A stretch of DNA of 64,000 nucleotides, from positions 4,649,001-4,713,000 of the forward strand of contig NZ_CP108427.1 in NCBI RefSeq assembly GCF_035982055.1, read 5' to 3'. How positions within the stretch are numbered: the first letter of the stretch is position 1; each line of letters begins with the position of its first letter. Shown piece by piece: positions 17,861-26,862 of the stretch. This DNA comes from Streptomyces sp. NBC_01288. Lineage in GTDB: Bacteria > Actinomycetota > Actinomycetes > Streptomycetales > Streptomycetaceae. Both the position numbers and the translations under genes were made by a program. The notes under the pieces were generated by a model. That model had not been told where the DNA came from and searched no databases. It saw only the letters and a program-made list of their open reading frames with translations.

Positions 17861-18139
17861 ATGAACGCCAGTCCCCTCGTCCCCCTGCTCGACGCCTGGC
17901 AATGGCAGGCAGACGCCGCCTGCCAGGGCATGGCATCGGCCGTGTTCTTCTCGCCTCCCGGCGAACGCGGCCACCGCCGGCGCAGGCGCGAACAGCGCGC
18001 CGTAGAAGTCTGCCGGGCCTGCCCGGTCCTCGACAGGTGCGCCGCGTTCGCGCTGAGCACCCGTCAGCCGTACGGAATCTGGGGCGGCCTGACCGAACAC
18101 CAGCGTGACATCCCACGCCCCGAGTCGAGGGCCGCGTGA
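17861..18139 (+). CDS. WhiB-like [4Fe-4S] transcription factor
   Basis: 92 aa, ATG 17861, GGAGAAG upstream. Four cysteines in the WhiB spacing (AAC, then VCRACPVLDRC) would hold the iron-sulphur cluster, and the IWGGLTEHQR turn is the conserved G(V/I)WGG motif. Wbl proteins sense oxygen or NO and bind sigma-A. The location among oxidoreductases suggests the cluster responds to redox stress. It is shorter at the C-terminus than WhiB or WhiD, with few basic residues after the GG turn. Confidence 0.9.
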   Translation: MNASPLVPLLDAWQWQADAACQGMASAVFFSPPGERGHRRRRREQRAVEVCRACPVLDRCAAFALSTRQPYGIWGGLTEHQRDIPRPESRAA

Positions 18140-18216
18140 ACGTAGCCGACCCGCGCGAGCGTCGGCACCCCGCCCGAAGTCTTGGACGAACCCGTATCCG
18201 ATCAAGAAGGCAGACC

Positions 18217-19086
18217 ATGACACAGGACACCGCACGCCCCGCCGACTCCTCCGGGGTCTACCGCCTCGGCGGCGACCTGCCCGTCAACCGGCTCGGCTAC
18301 GGCACGATGCAGTTGACGGGCCCCGGAGTGTGGGGCGACCCCGAGGACCCCGAGGAGGCCGTGCGCGTGCTGCGCCGGGCCGCCGAGCTGGGCGTGAACT
18401 TCATCGACACCGCCGACTCCTACGGCCCGTTCGTCAGCGAGCAGCTCATCCGCAAGGCCCTGCACCCGTACTCCGAGCACCTGGTGATCGCGACCAAGGG
18501 CGGGCTCTCCCGCTCGGGCCCGGGCGACTGGCGCGCGCTCGGCCACCCCGAGTACCTACGGCAGCAGACCGAACTGAGCCTGCGCCACCTGGGCGTGGAG
18601 CGGATCGACCTCTACCAGCTGCACCGCGTCGACCCCAAGGTCCCGCTGGCCGACCAGGTCGGTGAGCTGCTCCTGCTGCAGCAGGAGGGCAAGATCCGGC
18701 ACATCGGCCTGTCAGAGGTGACCGTGGAGCAGATCGAGGAAGCCCGGACGATCGCGGACATCGTCTCCGTGCAGAATCTGTACAACCTGGCCGATCGCGG
18801 TGCCGAGGACGTCCTGGAGTACGCCGAGCGGGAAAACCTGGGCTTCATCCCGTGGTTCCCGATGGCCACCGGCCGGCTCGCGCGCCCGGGCGGCCCGTTG
18901 GACACGCTCGCCAAGGAGCACGGCGCGAGCCCCTCCCAGCTGGCCCTGGCCTGGCTGCTGCGGCGCTCCCCGGTACTGCTCCCCATCCCCGGCACCTCCC
19001 GCGTGGCCCACCTGGAGGAGAACACCCGGGCCGCACAGATCACCTTGACCGACGCCCAGTTCCAGGCACTCAGCCGAGCCGTCTGA
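18217..19086 (+). CDS. Aldo/keto reductase
   Basis: 289 aa from ATG 18217; the frame is open further left but overlaps whiB there, and AAGAAGG precedes the ATG. The AKR tetrad is present: Asp64 and Tyr69 in FIDTADSYG, Lys94 in IATKGG, His136 in YQLH. A (beta/alpha)8 barrel NADPH-dependent carbonyl reductase is expected. The DPED-EEAVRVLRRA segment and PIPGTSR cofactor loop place it with the PdxI-like/general stress AKRs. A terminator hairpin follows. Confidence 0.9.
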   Translation: MTQDTARPADSSGVYRLGGDLPVNRLGYGTMQLTGPGVWGDPEDPEEAVRVLRRAAELGVNFIDTADSYGPFVSEQLIRKALHPYSEHLVIATKGGLSRSGPGDWRALGHPEYLRQQTELSLRHLGVERIDLYQLHRVDPKVPLADQVGELLLLQQEGKIRHIGLSEVTVEQIEEARTIADIVSVQNLYNLADRGAEDVLEYAERENLGFIPWFPMATGRLARPGGPLDTLAKEHGASPSQLALAWLLRRSPVLLPIPGTSRVAHLEENTRAAQITLTDAQFQALSRAV

Positions 19087-19135
19087 CCAGCGCTCCGCCC
19101 CTGGCAGGCCCTGCGCACTCCCCTCCCCGCAGCCA

Positions 19136-19174
19136 CCCCCTGGGCCGGGTCGCACGAGCCTCCGGCCCAGGGGG
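19136..19174 (+). terminator. Terminator after the aldo/keto reductase
   Basis: Perfect 13-bp stem (19136-19148 with 19162-19174), 13-base loop, followed by TT. Confidence 0.75.
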
Positions 19175-19293
19175 TTCCACACGCAAGCAACTGCATGGCA
19201 CGACCGACCTGCTGGACCTCGTCCTGACAGCCCATGGAGCACCGCCTGCCCCGGCTTCCCCCTCACCCCCACCCCCACCCAAGGAGATCCACC

Positions 19294-20121
19294 ATGTCCA
19301 TCCCCCGCCCCCGCCCGCGCACCCTGCTGATCACCGCCGCCGTCACCGCTTCGGCCAGCCTGTCCCTGATCCCGTTGGCCTCCGCCCACAGCACCCCCGC
19401 CACCCCCAAACCCACGGTGGTACTGGTGCACGGCGCCTTCGCCGACGCTTCGAGTTGGAACGGCGTGGTCGAGCGCCTGCAGCGCGACGGCTATCCGGTC
19501 ATCGCTCCGGCCAACCCCTTGCGCGGCCTGGCCGAGGACTCCACCTACGTCGCCAGCGTCCTGGCCAGTGTCAAGGGCCCGGTCATCCTGGTGGGCCACT
19601 CCTACGGCGGCGCCGTCATCTCCCAGGCAGCCGCCGGCGACCCCCAGGTCAAAGCCCTCGTCTACATCGCCGCGCTCGTCCCGGACAAGGGCGAGAAACT
19701 GAGCACGCTGTCGGACAAGTTCCCCGGTACCAATGAACTGGCCCCCGCCCTGCGCCCGGTGCCCTTCAGCAACTCCGACGGCACCAACGGCTCGGACCTG
19801 TACGTCGACCCCGCCCGCTTCCGGGCCGTGTTCGCGGCCGACCTGCCCGCCTCCCAGACCGTCGTGATGGGCGCCGAACAGCGCCCCGTCGCCGCCGCCG
19901 CGTTCGCCTCCTCGGCCACGGCCGCCGCCTGGCGCACCATCCCCTCCTGGGCCCTGGTCGCCCGGCAGGACGAGGCACTGGGCGCACCGCTGGAGCGGTT
20001 CGAGGCCCAGCGCGCCCACTCGCACACCGTCGAGATCAACAGCTCCCACGTCGCGCTGATCTCCCACCCCGGCACCGTCACCCACCTCATCGAGGACGCC
20101 GCCAGGACCACCGCCCCCTAG
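19294..20121 (+). CDS. Secreted alpha/beta hydrolase (EstC/salicylate esterase-like fold)
   Basis: 275 aa, ATG 19294, AAGGAGATCC upstream. The N-terminus PRPRPRTLLITAAVTASASL ... ASA-HS is a Sec signal peptide (about 32 residues). The mature part begins with VVLVHGAFADASSW; nucleophile Ser103 lies in GHSYGG and the probable catalytic His252 in SSHVALISHP. This pattern matches the alpha/beta hydrolase 6 group (plant MES-like and bacterial EstC esterases). It lies immediately upstream of LAL copy 2, which may control it. Confidence 0.85.
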   Translation: MSIPRPRPRTLLITAAVTASASLSLIPLASAHSTPATPKPTVVLVHGAFADASSWNGVVERLQRDGYPVIAPANPLRGLAEDSTYVASVLASVKGPVILVGHSYGGAVISQAAAGDPQVKALVYIAALVPDKGEKLSTLSDKFPGTNELAPALRPVPFSNSDGTNGSDLYVDPARFRAVFAADLPASQTVVMGAEQRPVAAAAFASSATAAAWRTIPSWALVARQDEALGAPLERFEAQRAHSHTVEINSSHVALISHPGTVTHLIEDAARTTAP

Positions 20122-20137
20122 AGAACACAACGACGCA

Positions 20138-20167
20138 GTGCGGTACGGCGTCGAATAGAGTCGGGAC
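20138..20167 (+). promoter_or_regulatory. Shared upstream motif of the LAL genes, copy 2
   Basis: Matches 10636-10665 at 23 of 30 positions and ends 25 bp before the ATG of LAL copy 2. If the ATAGAGT core is a -10 box, the leader is very short; a protein-binding site is the alternative. Confidence 0.4.
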
Positions 20168-20192
20168 TGACAGGAGAAAGAGGCGCCTCCTC

Positions 20193-22982
20193 ATGAGCGC
20201 AGAGCACCTGGGCACCGAAGGCCAGGGCATCGCGACCGGCCTGACCGGCCGGTCCAGCGAACTGGACCTCATCCGAGCGGTGATCGACGACACCGCCCGG
20301 CTCGGCGGCTCGCTGACCCTGTTCGGTGATCCCGGTGTGGGAAAGTCCGCCCTGCTCGACGCCGCCGCCGACCTCGCCGACGCCCGGGGTATGAGGACGC
20401 TGCGGGCGGCCGGCGCCCAGTTCGAGGCCAATATCGCGTTCGCCGGCCTCAACCAGCTGCTGGTGCCGCTGGTCCCGCTGTTCGCGGAACTCGGCCCGGA
20501 CCACGAGAGCGCTCTGCGCGTGGCACTGGGCTTCGGCGAGGGCTCGACCCCCTCACGCATCCTCATCTCGACCGCCGCGCTGTCCCTGCTCCTGCTCGCC
20601 GCACGGGAACAGCCGCTGGTCGCCATCGTCGACGACGCCCAGTGGCTCGACGACGCCAGCGCCGACGTCCTGTCCTTCGTGGCCCGGCGGGTCGCCGGAA
20701 CCCGGGTACGGGTGCTCTCGACCGTCCGTACGACCGGAGAGCCGCTGCGCGCTCGCGGCGACGTCAACAGCCTCACCATGCGTTCCCTGGACGACGCCGA
20801 GTCCGAGGCCCTCCTCCTCGCCCGCTACCCGGACCTGGCCGAGCACGTGCGCCGGCGCATCGTCTCCGAGGCCCAGGGGAACCCCCTCGCCCTCGTCGAA
20901 CTGCCCGCGACGCTGGCCTCGGACCGCTACCCCACGGCGGACATGCTCCCCACCGTGCTGCCGCTGACCGAACGGCTCACCCGGATCTTCACCGCCCGGA
21001 TCGCCGCGCTCGCACCGGAGACCCGGGACCTGCTCCTGCTGCTCGCCCTGGACGGTTCGGGCCAGGCGCTGTCCGCCGAGAGCGTGGTGGGGCCCGATGC
21101 CGCCGACCACCTCGACATCGCCGAACGCGAGCGGATCATCGTCGTCGACAGCCGCCACTCCGTCGTCTTCCGCCACCCGCTGGTGCGCTCCGCCGTCGTA
21201 GAACTGGCCCGTCCCGAGCAGCGGCGCAGGGCCCACCGGGCACTCGCCGGGTGTCGGCGCGCCGATCCGGGGCGCCGTGCCTGGCACCTCGCCGACGCGT
21301 CCTACGGCCCCGACGAGGAGGTGGCCACCCTCCTGCAGCACGAGTCGATCCAGGCGCTCAAACGCGGGGACCCGTCCGCGGCGGTGGCGGCGATGACGCG
21401 GTCGGCCGATCTGAGCCCGGATCCCGAGCACCGGTCGCAACGCCTGGCCGGGGCCGCGCACTTCGCGGCCGAGGTGATGGGCGATCTCCAGTCGGTCTCC
21501 CAACTCCTCGCCGACGCGCGCCGATTGGACGCCGACGTCGGCTCGCTGGCGACCGCCTCGGCCGCGGCCTCGCTCATGCTGTACTCCGACGCGGACGTCG
21601 TCTCGGCCTTCCGGGTGCTCACCACCGCCCTCCGGGCCCCCGGGGCGGAGCCGACCGCGGAGGAGATCAACGCCGCGATCTGGGTCCTCTCGGTGATCGC
21701 CTCGCTCAACGGGCGCAAGGAGATGTGGGACCCGTACCTCGAACTGGTCGACAAATACCGCGACTTGCTGCCCGAGGGCCTGCTCATCCGCTCCGAGGTC
21801 GTGTCCAATCCGGCCCTCGTCTCCCCGGAGGCCCTGCACACCCTGGACCAGGAGATCGCGACCCTGACGACCGAGCTCGACCCCAGCCAGATCATCCGTG
21901 TCGGCTATGTCGCCAACGACGTCGACCGCCTCGCCGACCTGCGCGAGCCGCTGCTGCGCGTCTGGCAGGACGCCGCCCGCACGGGAGCCGTCGCCTCCGT
22001 CACCAACGCCCTCATGCTGCTGTGCGCGGAGAGCTACCTCGCCGGCCGATGGGACGACACCCAGCGCTTCGCGGAAGAGGGACTGGAGCGCGCCGAGTCC
22101 TACGGATACGTCAACTTCGTCTGGTTCCTGCACTACAGCAAGGCCCTCGCCGCAGCCGCGCTAGGCCAGCAGGACGAGGCGGAAGAACCGCTGGAGGCAA
22201 TGCTGGCCTGGTCGATCCCGCGCCAGGCCTTCATCGTCCCGCAGCACGTGTACCGCGTACGCACCCTCGCGGCGATCGGCCGCGGTGACTTCGAGACGGC
22301 GTACACCGAGGCCACCAAGATCAGCCCACACGGACTGGAACCAGGCACCGCCCGACAACTCCAACTCTTCGTCGCCTACGACCTCGTAGAGGCAGCCGTC
22401 CGAACCGGCAGGTCGGACCAGGCCCGCGACTACGTCGAAGCGATGCTGCGGATGGACATCACCAAGATCTCCACCCGCTGGGCAATGCTCGTGGCCGCAG
22501 CGCAGGCGCTGGTGTCCGAGGGAGAGGCGGCGAACGCCCACTTCGACCGGGCCCTCGCAGCGGCGCCCGAGAACCTGTGGCCCTTCGAACGCGGACGCAT
22601 CCTGCTGGCCTACGGCGAACACCTCCGCCGGGAACGGGCCACCGTCGAATCACGCATCCGCATCAACGCCGCGCTGACGATCTTCGACCGGCTACGAGCC
22701 GCACCATGGGCCGAGCGCGCCAGAAACGAACTGGGAGCGACCGGCGTATCCCGACGGCAGACCGGTTCGACGGACACCCCGCTCACTCCCCAGGAGTTGC
22801 AGATCGCCACGCTCGCGGCCTCGGGCCTGACGAACAAGGCGATCGGCGAACGGCTGCACCTGTCCGCCCGCACGGTCAGCGGACACCTCTACAACGTGTT
22901 CCCAAAACTCGGCGTCACCGCCCGCGCCGGCCTGCGCGACGCGCTCACTGCCCTCACGGCAAACGAGGAGCTGCCGCCTTGA
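20193..22982 (+). CDS. LAL-family transcriptional regulator (AAA ATPase-LuxR), copy 2
   Basis: 929 aa, the same length as copy 1 and aligned without gaps that change length. ATG 20193 follows AGGAGAAAGAGG. P-loop GDPGVGKSALLD, Walker B LVAIVDDAQW, helical TPR-like middle and C-terminal LuxR domain (LTPQELQIATLAASG) are all intact. Differences from copy 1 are scattered substitutions, mostly in the middle region and in the linker before the HTH, whereas the HTH itself is almost unchanged. The two regulators may therefore read different signals but bind similar sites. Confidence 0.9.
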   Translation: MSAEHLGTEGQGIATGLTGRSSELDLIRAVIDDTARLGGSLTLFGDPGVGKSALLDAAADLADARGMRTLRAAGAQFEANIAFAGLNQLLVPLVPLFAELGPDHESALRVALGFGEGSTPSRILISTAALSLLLLAAREQPLVAIVDDAQWLDDASADVLSFVARRVAGTRVRVLSTVRTTGEPLRARGDVNSLTMRSLDDAESEALLLARYPDLAEHVRRRIVSEAQGNPLALVELPATLASDRYPTADMLPTVLPLTERLTRIFTARIAALAPETRDLLLLLALDGSGQALSAESVVGPDAADHLDIAERERIIVVDSRHSVVFRHPLVRSAVVELARPEQRRRAHRALAGCRRADPGRRAWHLADASYGPDEEVATLLQHESIQALKRGDPSAAVAAMTRSADLSPDPEHRSQRLAGAAHFAAEVMGDLQSVSQLLADARRLDADVGSLATASAAASLMLYSDADVVSAFRVLTTALRAPGAEPTAEEINAAIWVLSVIASLNGRKEMWDPYLELVDKYRDLLPEGLLIRSEVVSNPALVSPEALHTLDQEIATLTTELDPSQIIRVGYVANDVDRLADLREPLLRVWQDAARTGAVASVTNALMLLCAESYLAGRWDDTQRFAEEGLERAESYGYVNFVWFLHYSKALAAAALGQQDEAEEPLEAMLAWSIPRQAFIVPQHVYRVRTLAAIGRGDFETAYTEATKISPHGLEPGTARQLQLFVAYDLVEAAVRTGRSDQARDYVEAMLRMDITKISTRWAMLVAAAQALVSEGEAANAHFDRALAAAPENLWPFERGRILLAYGEHLRRERATVESRIRINAALTIFDRLRAAPWAERARNELGATGVSRRQTGSTDTPLTPQELQIATLAASGLTNKAIGERLHLSARTVSGHLYNVFPKLGVTARAGLRDALTALTANEELPP

Positions 22983-23325
22983 CGTCTCGCCGGACAAGTC
23001 CCGGCCCAGACCAGTCTCCGTCGAATCACGCCAAGACATCCGCACCTGTCCCATCGGGGCGGGCGAGAAGGTGGTTGATCCGCCTGAGCATCCAGCAGGA
23101 TCTCGGACATCGCGTCAGTGTCGGCACCGTCGTCGCCGAACCATTCAGGCGCTGGCCCGACTTCGCCGGAGGCCGGCCGGCAGAGGCCGAGAAGGTCTGT
23201 CAGGGCCGGCAACCAAACGAGGGGCAGTTGGAACGCCTGATTGTCGGGTCGGCACAACAACCGTTCCCCTGCGGCCCCCAGTTGCGCGGCCGAGCGGGAG
23301 CCCGTTTGCATGGCGGCTCCACGCT

Positions 23326-23344
23326 TGGCCACCAAATGGCCACC
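23326..23344 (+). repeat. Arm-type repeat pair, right end of cassette B
   Basis: TGGCCACC at 23326 and 23337, 11-bp period, ending exactly 205 bp before att site 3. Both B pairs use the GGCCACC variant, so the two ends of B match each other better than they match A or C. Confidence 0.7.
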
Positions 23345-23440
23345 ACGTCATTCCGAACAGGGCGAGGCAGATCGACAGCAGGCGACAAAAGGCCAGTTCA
23401 AAGCCTTGCAGGGCGGAATCGCCACCGACCGTCAACCTGG

Positions 23441-23456
23441 AACCTACGCATGACGA
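23441..23456 (-). repeat. Partial att-core relic with one mismatch
   Basis: ACCTACGCATGACGA matches the att core except for one base, about 108 bp left of att site 3, the equivalent position of the relics at 10048 and 33567. Confidence 0.5.
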
Positions 23457-23513
23457 TGCACAGACCGCACGCGTCCGTTTAGCCCGAATTCCAAGGTCAA
23501 CGAAAACAAGAAA

Positions 23514-23542
23514 CCCCAGGTCACGGCGAGTGAGTCCTGGGG
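23514..23542 (-). terminator. Terminator hairpin at att site 3
   Basis: CCCCAGG (23514) pairs with CCTGGGG (23536), and on the minus strand a TTTCTTGTTT tail follows. The loop is the same 15 bases as in the hairpins at 1562 and 49161. Confidence 0.7.
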
Positions 23543-23549
23543 CCTCTCA

Positions 23550-23592
23550 GAGCCGCCTTCGGGATTCGAACCCGAGACCTACGCATTACGAG
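23550..23592 (-). repeat. att site 3 (tRNA-Thr 3' fragment)
   Basis: Exact 43-bp copy of 49201-49243; junction of cassettes B and C. Confidence 0.93.
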
Positions 23593-23710
23593 ACCATGAG
23601 TGATCGTGTTGCGTGATGCTCTCTCGTGCTGTCCAGTGATGTTCGGCCTGATCAGAGCATGTGCGACAGGCTGACACATGTCGCCCGATGCTGCACCGTC
23701 CAAAGGCGTC

Positions 23711-23730
23711 TGTCCACCGGCTGTCCACCG
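23711..23730 (+). repeat. Arm-type repeat pair, left end of cassette C
   Basis: TGTCCACCG at 23711 and 23722, 11-bp period, 118 bp from att site 3. Confidence 0.7.
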
Positions 23731-23850
23731 ACGGGGTTGCCGCCGGCCCGCCGGCGGGACTGGAGCCTGCTCGCGACGACACCGTCGACCGGTCAGCGAG
23801 ACGAACAGAGGAAACTGTATGACCTCGACAAGTACCCTCGCCGGGTTCGA

Positions 23851-24675
23851 TCATCGTGTCCCCTGCTCGGGTCTCGGAGACACCGAAGCTGGCCAAGTCG
23901 CCTGCGCCTGTGGGTGCTCGCGGTCAACACAGTTGGGTGGGTCATCTCTCGCCGAGCCGTTCATCGAGAATCTCGGCAGCCTGTCGACGCCCTCGGAGAA
24001 GGCGATCGCGTCGGCTGTGTCCGTGACGAGGTCGACGTCATCCGACAGCCGTTCCAGGAACCCGTGCGCCTGAACCGCATACCACCGGCCAAGACGAAGC
24101 CCCGTATGCCGCGGCGGCTCCAAGACCGATATGGGCAAGTCGGACGGGAAGGGAGCCGTACGGGTGGATACCACGCAGCCCTGCGGGTCAGTTGCGGGAA
24201 TCTCCCCTTCCTGCATCGACCGCGCACGGCCCAGCCGGTCGAGTGCCTCCAGGTATCCGTCGGCGCAAGCCGCCCAGGCGTCGGGTCCGCGCAGTAGGCA
24301 CGCGATGACCGGGGCGAGCGAGATCTCACTCTCGCTCACGGCGCCGAACCCGGTCCGTGTCCAGCCGAAGCGGGACTCCGGCGGTTGCGGCATCGCGTGC
24401 TCGGCCGGCGCAGCCGATCCGTCTCGGGTCAGCGTCCTGTCCACTCGGGTCAGCATCCTGTCCAAGAGTGCGGCAACGGCATCGGAGACGACGAACCGCG
24501 CCGCCTCCATCGGATCCTCGGAGCGGAAACGGTCGTAAACCTTCACCTGGCAGGCAAGGTCGACCAGCGCCTCCTCGGCCGGGCGCGAGTCCGGTGCCGC
24601 CAAGGCCGCCTGCGCCTCACGGCCAAGCGGTGGAAGGAGACCCCCCGGCTCAGATGCAGGCAGCGGGCGTACCAC
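23851..24675 (-). CDS. Hypothetical protein, unrecognised
   Basis: 274 aa if the GTG at 24675 is used; the frame stays open further left of the protein, but those codons look non-coding and the true start is uncertain. Codon use is clearly coding on this strand through FGWTRTGFGAVSESEISLAP and GLRLGRWYAVQAHGFLERL. The sequence is rich in Glu and Ala helices with no signal peptide or membrane segment, and no family is recognised. The last 35 or so residues look less natural, so the original stop may have been lost near the cassette end. Confidence 0.5.
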   Translation of the reverse strand: MVRPLPASEPGGLLPPLGREAQAALAAPDSRPAEEALVDLACQVKVYDRFRSEDPMEAARFVVSDAVAALLDRMLTRVDRTLTRDGSAAPAEHAMPQPPESRFGWTRTGFGAVSESEISLAPVIACLLRGPDAWAACADGYLEALDRLGRARSMQEGEIPATDPQGCVVSTRTAPFPSDLPISVLEPPRHTGLRLGRWYAVQAHGFLERLSDDVDLVTDTADAIAFSEGVDRLPRFSMNGSARDDPPNCVDREHPQAQATWPASVSPRPEQGTR

Positions 24676-24868
24676 CCGGCCCTCGCCGAGCCGAGATGCC
24701 CGGCTCGGCAGGGCACGCTGGTTGAGGAACCGGATTGTCCAAGCCGATCTACGGTACGGACGGCACCTCACTCGTCGCTCGCGGCAACAGGATTTGCACC
24801 TGCCACAGCAACTGACCGGGAAATCGGTCCGGCGTGGCACACGGCCGTGTGAGCGTCCGCCGCGCGCG

Positions 24869-25576
24869 TTACAGCAGGGCGCCGCCATCCACGAAGTGCA
24901 CGTTTCCCGTGGTGTAAGGGCTACAGAACAGGTGCAACACCTCCGTGGCCACGTCCTCGGGGCTTCCGATGCGGCCCAAGGGGATATGCCGTGCGGCGGA
25001 GTTGTCCAAGGCGTCACGGCGGTCCTGGGAGTCGCGAAGACTCCCAGGAGTGTCGATCAGGCCGGGGACGAGAACGTTGACTCTGATCGGGGCAAGTTCC
25101 AGGGCCAGGGTGCGGCCGGCTGCTGCGACGCCCACGTTGGCCGCTCCGCTGACGCTCATGCTCATGACGGGCCGGAAACCGCTGGAGCCTGCAAGCAGGA
25201 CGATCGAGCCGTGGCGATTCATTCGGGGGGCCGCATGGCGGACGCAGAGGAGCTGGCCGACGAGCTTGGTGTAGAGGCAGCGAAAGATGTCATCGGCTGC
25301 GACGTCGTAGATGGAACCGATGGCTTGGGCGCCGGGGCACAGCGCCAAGTGGTCGATGTCCGGCATGCTTTCGAAGAAACGCCGGACAGACGACTCATCG
25401 GTGACGTCCAGCACGCCGTGCGATACGCCGGGCCCGAGTTCTGCGGCGGTCTTGGAGAGCCGAGCCGCTCCGCGCGCCCCGATGGTCAACCGGGCACCTT
25501 CACGAAGCGCGGCACGGGCTGTGGCGAGGCCGATTCCCGAGGTGCCTCCGATGACCACGACATGACTGCCTTTCAT
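24869..25576 (-). CDS. Atypical SDR-family protein lacking the Tyr-Lys pair
   Basis: 235 aa from ATG 25576 (AGGGG 5 bases upstream). Rossmann motif GGTSGIG near residue 12 and the PGLIDTPGS turn identify the short-chain dehydrogenase fold. The usual catalytic YxxxK is replaced: the aligned helix reads SGAANVGVAAAGRTLALEL, with Ser at the Tyr position and Asn at the Lys position. It resembles the divergent SDR subgroup that lacks both residues. It may bind NADP without classical hydride chemistry or use another mechanism. Divergent from the second SDR. Confidence 0.85.
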   Translation of the reverse strand: MKGSHVVVIGGTSGIGLATARAALREGARLTIGARGAARLSKTAAELGPGVSHGVLDVTDESSVRRFFESMPDIDHLALCPGAQAIGSIYDVAADDIFRCLYTKLVGQLLCVRHAAPRMNRHGSIVLLAGSSGFRPVMSMSVSGAANVGVAAAGRTLALELAPIRVNVLVPGLIDTPGSLRDSQDRRDALDNSAARHIPLGRIGSPEDVATEVLHLFCSPYTTGNVHFVDGGALL

Positions 25577-25847
25577 GTGACCCCTGACATCGTCCTCATA
25601 CTCGAAGGGCCGGTCCCGGCCTCCCCTCAACTATTCACGGTGTGGAAGAGGCGTACAGAGAGGCGGGGTGCTGGTGGCACCGCTACCAGCTTCGCTGGTG
25701 AGTGGGGGTTGGGGACGACACTGGTGCAAGGAGCACCAGGGATCGACCTCGCTCTGGGGTCCTGGTTTCGGCCAGAGTGGAGAGGAAACTCCACGGCGCG
25801 ACGGAATGCGCGAGGGAGTTGTGGTGGCGTCCTTGGAGGTAGCCGAG

Positions 25848-26669
25848 ATGGCCGAAAACGAGAAGATCGCGCTGGTGACCGGTGTGACATCCGGACTGGG
25901 CAGGGAGGTTGCCCTGGCTCTGGCCGCGCGCGGGGTCCGCGTACTGGCGCACGGCCGCGACGAGGCACGTCTGGAAGCGGTTGGTGCCGAGATACGGGCC
26001 GCAGGCGGTCAGGTGGAGGGCTATGTGGCCGATCTGGCCGATCTGGCGCAGGTCCGCACCCTCGCGGGACGGGTGGGTGCGGACCATCCCGAGCTGACCG
26101 TTCTGATCAACAACGCCGGAGTGGGAGGCGGCCCGCCACCGCATAAGAAGCGGGAACTGAGCTTTGACGGTTATGAGTTGCGGTTCGCGGTGAACTATCT
26201 CGCCCCGGTGCTGCTGACCCGGCTGCTTCTGCCGCAACTCAAGGCGGGTGCGCCCGCACGCGTGGTGAATGTCGGATCGGTGGGGCAGGCGCCGCCCGAC
26301 TTCGACGACATCCACATGGAGCGGCACTACGACGGCGCCGACGCGTACTTCCGCAGCAAGTTCTCCCTCGCAGCATTCACCTTCGACCTGGCCGATGAGC
26401 TTGGGGCGACCGATGTGCACGTCAACTGCGTGCATCCGGCCAACTTGATGGACACATATCAGGTGCGCGAAGCGGGCATTGCCCCTTGGACATCCGCGGC
26501 GGCCGGAGTCGAGCCGGTACTCAACCTCGCCGTCGGCCGGGGCGGCGAGTCGACTGGTCACTATTTCGATGGAACGCGTTCCAGCCGGGCGAATTCGAAG
26601 ACTTACAAGAAATCAGTCCGCCGAGAACTCCGACAGGTCACCGAGGATTTGTTGGTCGCGTTTCTCTGA
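25848..26669 (+). CDS. Short-chain dehydrogenase/reductase
   Basis: 273 aa; ATG 25848 follows GGAGG by 9 bases. TGVTSGLG coenzyme motif, NNAG structural motif and catalytic YFRSK are all present, with Ser in NVGSVGQ. The long C-terminal region (GRGGESTGHYFDGT ...) is typical of retinol-dehydrogenase-like SDRs (classical/extended type) acting on hydrophobic alcohols. It is separated from the SARP gene by a 190-bp AT-richer promoter region. Confidence 0.88.
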   Translation: MAENEKIALVTGVTSGLGREVALALAARGVRVLAHGRDEARLEAVGAEIRAAGGQVEGYVADLADLAQVRTLAGRVGADHPELTVLINNAGVGGGPPPHKKRELSFDGYELRFAVNYLAPVLLTRLLLPQLKAGAPARVVNVGSVGQAPPDFDDIHMERHYDGADAYFRSKFSLAAFTFDLADELGATDVHVNCVHPANLMDTYQVREAGIAPWTSAAAGVEPVLNLAVGRGGESTGHYFDGTRSSRANSKTYKKSVRRELRQVTEDLLVAFL

Positions 26670-26756
26670 AATCTGGAACAACGACTGTCCGATATGCGGA
26701 TATGCGAGTTCATACATGCCGTAGGTGACCTCCGGCGGCATGGACTTTAAGATCAC

Positions 26757-26786
26757 TTGGCACGCTTGAAACGCGTTGCTTATATG
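26757..26786 (+). promoter_or_regulatory. Candidate promoter of the SARP gene
   Basis: TTGGCA at 26757 and TATATG at 26781, separated by 18 bp, in an AT-richer stretch 76 bp before the SARP start. Confidence 0.45.
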
Positions 26787-26862
26787 CGTGGTGCAAGGAT
26801 GAGGAGTGTGGTGCGGCTGCAATGGCGCGGTCCGCTGGAGTCATGTCTATGGGGGAGTCGGC

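Larger units (their letters stand above)
22983..23549. other. Non-coding right end of cassette B
   Basis: No gene supported in 567 bp. The short frames here lack ribosome sites. The stretch contains the right-end repeat pair, the att-core relic and a terminator hairpin, as in cassettes A and C. Confidence 0.6.
10156..23592. mobile_element. Cassette B: integrase-less att-flanked element, redox/LAL cargo
   Basis: Exact 43-bp att copies at both ends and the same terminal layout as cassettes A and C (left pair 118 bp in, right pair 205 bp in). No integrase or transfer gene is found. The 13 kb cargo consists of two LAL regulators bracketing small oxidoreductase and hydrolase genes. Cis-mobilizable status is inferred from the ends. 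Confidence 0.8.

Noticed and set aside
23678..24073. Plus-strand frame with GAGGAA-ATG near 23820
   Set aside because: The beginning looks plausible, but the frame soon becomes antisense to the minus-strand hypothetical gene and has no recognisable family; at most a truncated relic.
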